Assembly: GCF_000179615.1 (NCBI RefSeq)
Contig: NZ_AEDD01000002.1
Location: 434,001 to 498,000, forward strand
DNA: 64,000 nucleotides
From: Paenibacillus curdlanolyticus YK9
GTDB taxonomy: Bacteria; Bacillota; Bacilli; Paenibacillales; Paenibacillaceae
Reading direction: 5' to 3'
Shown: piece by piece, positions 59,116 through 64,000 of the stretch
How positions within the stretch are numbered: the first letter of the stretch is position 1
How the letters are laid out: each line of letters starts with the position of its first letter
The notes under the pieces: generated by a model
The model's database searches: none
Told to the model about the DNA's origin: nothing
Seen by the model: the letters and a program-made list of their open reading frames with translations, nothing else
Program-made: the position numbers and the translations under genes

Positions 59116-60831
59116 ATGGCCAAAACATTGCCAAAAACAGATGTCGTTATCGTTGGCGTCGGCTGGGCGGGCGGCATCATTGCCGCAGAGTTGACCAAAG
59201 GCGGCTTGAACGTCGTCGGCCTTGAGAGAGGCCGCGAGCGAAAAACTGAAGATTACTATATGGTTCATGACGAGCTCCGCTACGGCTCTCGCTATGATTT
59301 AATGCAAGACTTGTCCAAAGAAACGATCACGTTTCGCAGTACCGAGAAGATCCGGGCGCTTCCGATGCGGCAATACGGCTCCTTCCTGCTTGGCGAGGGC
59401 CTCGGCGGCTCCGGCGTTCATTGGAATGGCCAGACGTTTCGGTTTCTCCCGTACGATTTTGAAATCCGCAGCAAAACGATTGAACGGTATGGCAAAAACA
59501 AAATACCGGCCGACATGTCCATTCAAGATTGGGGCATTACGTATGATCAGCTAGAACCGTACTACGATAAATTCGAGAAGACGGCCGGCATTTCAGGCGA
59601 GACGAATCCGCTGGGCGGCAAACGTTCGGCAGACTATCCAACGCCGCCAATGCTCAAGACGCCAGCGATTACCAAATTTATTGATGCTGCCAGCAAGCTT
59701 AACCTTCATCCGTATATGATGCCTTCAGCGAATCTATCGCAAACGTATACGAACCCCGATGGCGTCAGCCGCGCGGCTTGCCAATATTGCGGCTATTGCG
59801 AACGCTTCGGCTGCGAGTACGGCGCCAAAGCCGACCCGGTCGTGACGGTCATCCCTGTCGCCAATAAAACCGGCAAATTCGAAATCCGGACGCACTCGAA
59901 TGTGCGGCGCATTTTACATAAGGGCGGCAAAGCAACAGGCGTTCTTTACACAGACGTCACGACTGGCGAAGAGATCGAACAGCCTGCCGACATCGTCGTC
60001 GTCACGAGCTACGTGTTCAACAATGTGCGGCTCCTTCTGCAATCGGGCATCGGCAAGCCGTATAACCCGGCTACAGGAACCGGCGTAATCGGCAAAAACT
60101 ACGCGTACCAGGTTATTAAAGGGAATGCGGCAGGCTTCTTCGAGGAAGAGCAGTTCAACAACTTCGCGGGTGCGGGATCGCTCGGCGTTAATCTAGACGA
60201 TTACAACGGCGACAATTTTGACCATTCCGATCTCAAATTTATTCATGGCGGCTCGATCTCGTTGTCCCAAACCGGCCAACGTCCGATCGCCAACAATCCC
60301 GTTCCGCCGGATTCGCCGTCGTGGGGCTCCGATTTCAAGAAAAACTCGCTAAAATATGCAAACCGCGTACTTGCTGTCGGCGGGCAAGGCTCGTCCATGT
60401 CGTTTAAGCATCATTTTCTCGATTTGGACCCGACGTTCAAGGATGCGTTCGGCGATCCGCTCATCCGGATCACCTTCGATTTTGAGGAGCAGGATCGTCA
60501 GCTCGCTGTATTTCTAGCGAATAAAAGCGCCGAAATCGTGAAACAAATGGGCGCGAAGACGATTAACCAGCTGAAGGAGCTCGGCCCGTACGAGATTACA
60601 ACGTATCAGTCGACGCACAATACAGGCGGTGTTATCATTGGCGCCTCACCCGATACGTCCGCTGTTAACTCGTATTGCCAGATGTGGGACATGGATAATG
60701 TTTTCGTCGTTGGCGCAAGCGCATTCCCGCATAACTCCGGGTACAACCCGACCGGAACGGTCGGCGCGCTGGCTTATCGCACGGCGGAAGGCATTATGAC
60801 CTACCGAAACAAAGGCGGATTGCTTGTGTAA
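59116..60831 (+). CDS. GMC oxidoreductase, gluconate 2-dehydrogenase flavoprotein-like
   Basis: A 571-residue FAD-dependent glucose-methanol-choline-family dehydrogenase. The dinucleotide-binding motif is VVIVGVGWAGGIIAAEL at the N-terminus, then GEGLGGSGVHWNGQTFRF (about residues 95-112), a CQYCGYCERFGCEYGAK cysteine cluster (about 219-235) known from this subfamily, and the catalytic region FVVGASAFPHNSGYNPTGTVGALAY (in parts, His near 543). It has no own signal peptide and is probably exported as a complex with the preceding Tat-signal subunit. It oxidises a sugar, sugar acid or polyol outside the membrane and hands electrons to a cytochrome c. Confidence 0.93.
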   Translation: MAKTLPKTDVVIVGVGWAGGIIAAELTKGGLNVVGLERGRERKTEDYYMVHDELRYGSRYDLMQDLSKETITFRSTEKIRALPMRQYGSFLLGEGLGGSGVHWNGQTFRFLPYDFEIRSKTIERYGKNKIPADMSIQDWGITYDQLEPYYDKFEKTAGISGETNPLGGKRSADYPTPPMLKTPAITKFIDAASKLNLHPYMMPSANLSQTYTNPDGVSRAACQYCGYCERFGCEYGAKADPVVTVIPVANKTGKFEIRTHSNVRRILHKGGKATGVLYTDVTTGEEIEQPADIVVVTSYVFNNVRLLLQSGIGKPYNPATGTGVIGKNYAYQVIKGNAAGFFEEEQFNNFAGAGSLGVNLDDYNGDNFDHSDLKFIHGGSISLSQTGQRPIANNPVPPDSPSWGSDFKKNSLKYANRVLAVGGQGSSMSFKHHFLDLDPTFKDAFGDPLIRITFDFEEQDRQLAVFLANKSAEIVKQMGAKTINQLKELGPYEITTYQSTHNTGGVIIGASPDTSAVNSYCQMWDMDNVFVVGASAFPHNSGYNPTGTVGALAYRTAEGIMTYRNKGGLLV

Positions 60832-60833
60832 CG

Positions 60834-60892
60834 AAAAAGAGATTCCCCTCCCAACCGCGAGCAATCGGTTGAGCGGCGAATCTCTTTTTTTT
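60834..60892. terminator. Bidirectional terminator between GMC and tat genes
   Basis: AAAAAGAGATTC and GAATCTCTTTTT are the arms, with an inner CCAACCG/CGGTTG hairpin, flanked by T8 on the right and A5 on the left. It ends both the GMC operon (plus) and the tat genes (minus). Confidence 0.88.
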
Positions 60893-60904
60893 GCGCGTAA
60901 GCGG

Positions 60905-61099
60905 CTAAGGCAGCAGCTTCGAATCTTCCTTCTTGACGTCAATCACGTCATCATCGGCAATTCCTTTAGTCGAATTGCGGAACTCACGCAGCGTATCGCC
61001 GAAGGCGCGGCCAAGCTGCGGAAGCTTCGCTGGCCCGAAGACGATTAAAGCGATGGCAAATATAATAATTAACCCGGATACGCCAATATTGTTGAACAT
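60905..61099 (-). CDS. tatA: Twin-arginine translocase subunit TatA
   Basis: A 64-residue TatA/E protein. A short N-terminal membrane helix ([17 protein letters not shown]) is followed by the FGPxKLP hinge ([21 protein letters not shown]), an amphipathic helix, and a charged tail ([11 protein letters not shown]). It forms the pore-like component of the Tat translocon. It lies 29 bases after tatC on the minus strand, convergent with the GMC operon whose small subunit has a Tat signal. Confidence 0.95.
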   Translation of the reverse strand: MFNNIGVSGLIIIFAIALIVFGPAKLPQLGRAFGDTLREFRNSTKGIADDDVIDVKKEDSKLLP

Positions 61100-61128
61100 G
61101 TGAGTTGTCCTTCCTTCCTGCGAAACGA

Positions 61129-61878
61129 TTATTGTGGACTTGGCATGAGCGATTGTCTGCGTTTGCCGTAAGCGCGTGACGAGACGAATACGCCGGACTC
61201 ATACAACAAAAGAAGCGGAATCGTCACCGACAAATGCGACACAAAATCAGGCGGCGAAATACAGGAGCCTACGACTGCTAATGCAACATAAGCGTATTTG
61301 CGAGACGTTCGAAGCTTCTCTGGCGTCAGCAGGCCGATTCGTGTCATAAACAAGATCACTAATGGCATCTCAAACGCAATGCCGAGCGGGAAAATCACAT
61401 TAAACATAAACCCGAAATATTTGTCGATCCCGTACGTCTCCACCGCTCCAACGCTTACATTCATGCGCTGCATGAACCGCAGCATCATCGGAAATACGAC
61501 GAAATAGCTAAACGAGATGCCGCCCACAAACAGCGCGAAGGACGCCGGGATGTACGAAAGCGTGCCTTTCGCTTCCGTTTCCGTCAGCCCGGGCCGCGCG
61601 AATGCCCAAGCTTGGTAAAGAACAAGCGGCAGCGTGAGAATGACAGCGAACAGGAATGCGCAGCGCAAGTACACGAACAATCCATCCGTGAACGAGAAGA
61701 CGTTCCATTCCACGCCTCTTGCCGCTGGCTGGGCTTTCAAATACCGTAGAAGGCTTGGAGACAAATATAAGCCGACGCACAGCGTCACCACGAACACGCT
61801 AAAGGTGACAATTAATCTGCGCCTAAGTTCCGTCAAATGCTTGATTAAATCCTCTTGCCGGCGGTCGTGATCGGACAT
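61129..61878 (-). CDS. tatC: Twin-arginine translocase subunit TatC
   Basis: A 249-residue TatC with six membrane helices. It opens with [17 protein letters not shown] (conserved HLxELRxR), has [25 protein letters not shown] (in parts) with the conserved F-x-PGL-x-x-x-E, and FGIAFEMP-like [13 protein letters not shown] near residue 165. It binds the RR signal. The ATG at 61878 follows GAGAGGG by 5 bases; the frame open upstream to 61914 has no such site. It is cotranscribed with tatA; no TatB is seen, as in Bacillota minimal TatAC systems. Confidence 0.94.
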   Translation of the reverse strand: MSDHDRRQEDLIKHLTELRRRLIVTFSVFVVTLCVGLYLSPSLLRYLKAQPAARGVEWNVFSFTDGLFVYLRCAFLFAVILTLPLVLYQAWAFARPGLTETEAKGTLSYIPASFALFVGGISFSYFVVFPMMLRFMQRMNVSVGAVETYGIDKYFGFMFNVIFPLGIAFEMPLVILFMTRIGLLTPEKLRTSRKYAYVALAVVGSCISPPDFVSHLSVTIPLLLLYESGVFVSSRAYGKRRQSLMPSPQ

Positions 61879-62064
61879 GTCCTCCCTCTCCTGCTCTTGC
61901 TGGAATACCGGCATATTGCCAGTTGAGTATAGGATATCCAGCAGTATCGCTGTTATGCGTGATCACATGGAATCGCCCGAATAAGGAATGTTTTTCAGGA
62001 CAACCTACGGAAGAATGACATCCATTCAAGCCATTCCATGGGCTTACCTCTAGGAGGGTCGAAT

Positions 62065-62424
62065 ATGACGATGAAAAAGATGGCGATCGCCGCCCTCGTG
62101 CTGCTGATGATCGCCGTTGTTGCCGCATGCGGCAAAAGCGACAAGGATGAGACGCCCAGCACGCCGGATACGACGCAAACCGAGGGCGGCGAAACGACCG
62201 CAGCCGACGCCGAGAAGGTGTATCAAGCCAATTGCATCGGCTGCCATGCGACGGACCTAGCCGGCGGCGTAGGGCCCAACCTGCAGAAGGTTGGCGGCAA
62301 GCTGTCGCAGGATGAGATCAAAACGACGATCACGAACGGTCGCGGCGGCATGCCATCGTTTAAGGATAAGCTGTCCGATGCGGAGATTACGGCACTTAGC
62401 AGTTGGCTTGCTGGGCATAAGTAA
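62065..62424 (+). CDS. c-type cytochrome lipoprotein (cytochrome c-550/551 type)
   Basis: A 119-residue membrane-anchored cytochrome c. The lipobox is VVAAC (Cys22), followed by a disordered Asp/Thr-rich linker. The haem site is CIGCH (Cys57, Cys60, His61) and the sixth ligand is the Met in GRGGMPSF. It resembles CccB-like cytochromes of Bacillales. The ATG at 62065 follows AGGAGGG by 6 bases. Its place beside the GMC dehydrogenase and Tat genes suggests that it accepts electrons from the flavoprotein and passes them to a terminal oxidase. Confidence 0.93.
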   Translation: MTMKKMAIAALVLLMIAVVAACGKSDKDETPSTPDTTQTEGGETTAADAEKVYQANCIGCHATDLAGGVGPNLQKVGGKLSQDEIKTTITNGRGGMPSFKDKLSDAEITALSSWLAGHK

Positions 62425-62433
62425 ATAGGCGAT

Positions 62434-62477
62434 AAAAAAACGGCGATGCAGAAATAAAATTCTGCATCGCCGTTTTT
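62434..62477. terminator. Bidirectional terminator after the cytochrome gene
   Basis: CGGCGATGCAGAA and TTCTGCATCGCCG form a perfect 13-bp stem around a 6-base loop, flanked by A7 and T5. The right end touches the stop of the convergent M24 peptidase gene. Confidence 0.93.
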
Positions 62478-63567
62478 AACCAATTACAGTGAGCGCCTTC
62501 GGGAATGTCGTCAGCGATTCCGGACCATTCGCCGTAACCAGAACATCATCCTCGATTCGCACCCCGCCTATGCCAGGCAAATAAATGCCCGGCTCCACGG
62601 TTACGACCATCCCCTCGCGCAGCAAATCCTCATTCGCGCCATGCAAAGATGGATACTCGTGAATATCCAAACCTATCCCATGCCCCAGCCGATGGGTGAA
62701 GAGCTCGCCATAGCCTTGGCCCTCAATATGCCGCCTTGCGGCTCGATCCGCGGAAGACATCGCTTTGCCCGGCAGCAGCGCTTCGATCCCGATCCGGTTC
62801 GCTTCGAGCACAGTATCATAAATTCGCTTGAGCTCTTCGGAAATATCGCCCACAGCGAACGTTCGCGTAATATCCGACACGTAACCTTCTGCATAAACAC
62901 CCATATCAAACAGCAACAGCTCGCCTGCTTGAACTTGCCGAAGTCCCGGCGATCCATGCGGCAATGCCGACTTCTCGCCCGCTAATACGGTAGTGTCGAA
63001 TGACGGGCCTTCCGCCCCCAGCTTTCTCATCCGGTAGTCGATATCCGCAGCAAGCTCCAGCTCCGTCACGCCGGGCTTCACAAGCGGCAGCGTATCGGCA
63101 AGCACCTGCTCAATCAGCTTGACCGCATGACGAATTCGGTCGATTTCGTCTTCACTTTTGACTGCGCGCATGGCCGTCAAGAACGCATCCATTCCGGTCA
63201 AATTCGCCGAAGGCAGCGCGGCGAGCAGCCGCTCATATCGCGTGACGGTCATGCTCTCCTTCTCAATCGCGACTAGCCCGCTCGCGTGCGCCCCAATCAC
63301 AGAAGCCAATACCGCATACGCATCATCCGTATCGCGATGCGAATGAATCGCATCAACCGCTTGCGCGGCTTCCGCGCCCGCGCGATCAAGCTCTGGCACA
63401 AGCAGCGCTGTCCGCCCGCTGGAGGTTACGATCAACGCCAGCAGCCGTTCGTGCGGTTCGCAGCGGAAGCCGCTTAGATAATAGACATGCTTCGGATTCG
63501 TTACGAGCGCAGCCTGCCAGCCTTGCTTCTCCGCCTCTTCCATCAGCCGCTTCAAACGAGCGTTCAT
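62476..63567 (-). CDS. M24B family metallopeptidase (Xaa-Pro dipeptidase/aminopeptidase)
   Basis: A 363-residue pita-bread-fold peptidase. The N-terminal creatinase-like domain spans ~1-130. The five metal ligands are readable: Asp in LLLFDMGVYAEG, Asp in VSDITRTFAVG, His in HRLGHGIGLDIHEYP, Glu in MVVTVEPGIYLPG and Glu in VRIEDDVLVT. It removes residues ahead of proline from peptides in the cytoplasm. Its ATG overlaps the stop of the upstream M42 peptidase gene (ATGA), so both are cotranscribed. Confidence 0.93.
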   Translation of the reverse strand: MNARLKRLMEEAEKQGWQAALVTNPKHVYYLSGFRCEPHERLLALIVTSSGRTALLVPELDRAGAEAAQAVDAIHSHRDTDDAYAVLASVIGAHASGLVAIEKESMTVTRYERLLAALPSANLTGMDAFLTAMRAVKSEDEIDRIRHAVKLIEQVLADTLPLVKPGVTELELAADIDYRMRKLGAEGPSFDTTVLAGEKSALPHGSPGLRQVQAGELLLFDMGVYAEGYVSDITRTFAVGDISEELKRIYDTVLEANRIGIEALLPGKAMSSADRAARRHIEGQGYGELFTHRLGHGIGLDIHEYPSLHGANEDLLREGMVVTVEPGIYLPGIGGVRIEDDVLVTANGPESLTTFPKALTVIG

Positions 63568-64000
63568 TCAATCACCTCCACAATATAAGCGAGCAGCAGC
63601 GCTGCCGTACTGACGATCGCATCGGCATGCGTCCGCTCCATGCCATGCGAGGCATGGACGCCCGGACCGACAAGAGCAGCTCGAATATTGCTGCCGCCAC
63701 GCAGCGCTGCGGAGGCATCCGAGCCGTAGAAGGGATAGATGTCGACGGCGAAAGGGATCGATTCCCGCTTCGCCAAGTCGATCAGCTTCGTCGTCATCCC
63801 ATAATCATAAGGGCCGGAGGAGTCTTTGGCGCAGATCGATACGTCATGCTCCGTCGTGGACAAATCATCGCCGATCGCACCCATGTCAACGGCGATCAGC
63901 TCCGTAATATCAGCCGGAACAAACGCGTTGCCATGACCGACCTCCTCATACGTTGAGATGATCATATGAACTGTTCGCTCTGGTGTACGCCGTTCTCGCT
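63564..64000 (-). CDS. M42 family metallopeptidase (glutamyl aminopeptidase-like), 5' end outside window
   Basis: Only the C-terminal ~145 residues are in the window; the frame stays open to the right edge (…RTVHMIISTYEEVGHG). Catalytic and metal residues of M42 enzymes are seen: Glu-Glu in STYEEVGHG, Asp in AVDMGAIGDD, and the final His in GPGVHASHGMERTH. These dinuclear-metal aminopeptidases form large dodecameric particles and degrade peptides in the cytoplasm. Coupled to the M24 peptidase by a 4-base overlap. Confidence 0.9.
   Translation of the reverse strand, partial: RERRTPERTVHMIISTYEEVGHGNAFVPADITELIAVDMGAIGDDLSTTEHDVSICAKDSSGPYDYGMTTKLIDLAKRESIPFAVDIYPFYGSDASAALRGGSNIRAALVGPGVHASHGMERTHADAIVSTAALLLAYIVEVIE

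Noticed and set aside
1-64000. CRISPR array, prophage, insertion sequence, tRNA or rRNA genes
   Set aside because: No regularly spaced repeats, transposase, integrase, terminal inverted repeats, tRNA cloverleaf or rRNA sequence was recognised on either strand.

Overview
The window looks like chromosomal DNA of a spore-forming, copiotrophic member of the Paenibacillaceae, most likely Paenibacillus or a close relative. This rests on Gram-positive ribosome-binding sites (GGAGG, with frequent GTG/TTG starts), a GerA-type germinant-receptor operon, a YhcN/YlaJ spore lipoprotein, an mmg-type mother-cell operon, a YesM/YesN two-component system beside a sugar importer without its own ATPase, a T-box leader and two c-di-AMP (ydaO-type) riboswitches. 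I saw no insertion sequence, prophage, CRISPR array, tRNA or rRNA.

Layout. 1-1.4 kb: a LytTR regulator cut by the left edge plus a GHKL sensor kinase (agr-like pair). 1.4-2.6 kb: a YbaK-type deacylase and an unknown acidic protein. 2.6-8.6 kb: a carbohydrate ABC importer (lipoprotein and two permeases) with its YesM/YesN sensor and regulator, a cre box and an internal hairpin. 8.7-11.7 kb: the copper module copA, copZ, csoR with two matching CsoR operators. 11.8-14.8 kb: small genes (DUF2238 membrane protein, TetR regulator, coiled-coil protein, Nudix hydrolase, unknown protein). 14.9-22.9 kb: a seven-gene operon for acyl-CoA oxidation and the 2-methylcitrate cycle (mmgABCDE plus prpB) headed by an extra acyl-CoA dehydrogenase and preceded by a sigma-E-like promoter. 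23-28.3 kb: a HesB-like protein, an alpha/beta hydrolase and a four-gene germination receptor operon.

28.3-43 kb: KimA potassium importer under a c-di-AMP riboswitch; an old-yellow-enzyme reductase with its ArsR regulator; a squalene/phytoene-synthase-like protein; an IMP dehydrogenase of the Tritrichomonas type; GNAT, YpsA, TrhO, an unlisted 48-residue protein, AI-2E and NiaP-like transporters; a beta-carbonic anhydrase under a second c-di-AMP riboswitch; an aminotransferase under a T-box whose specifier reads as GCC (Ala). 43-64 kb: a secreted beta-propeller protein with a copper-amine-oxidase-like domain, a GerN/NapA-type antiporter with an unusual structured leader, a MarR-MFS-helicase-DUF6509 operon, a MarR-DHA2 efflux pair, a CLC channel, an ArsR/AHSA1 pair, a spore lipoprotein, and a compact export-plus-oxidation cassette (Tat-signal small subunit, GMC flavoprotein, TatA, TatC, c-type cytochrome lipoprotein). 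The right edge holds an M24 peptidase and an M42 peptidase cut by the window.

The most interesting signals are regulatory RNAs: a c-di-AMP riboswitch on a carbonic anhydrase gene, tandem terminators and an aptamer/terminator overlap in the kimA leader, the antiporter leader with a repeated arm, and the Ala T-box. Other points of note are the Tat cassette and two anomalous acyl-CoA dehydrogenases in the mmg operon. All function calls come from reading motifs and context by eye; no database search was run.
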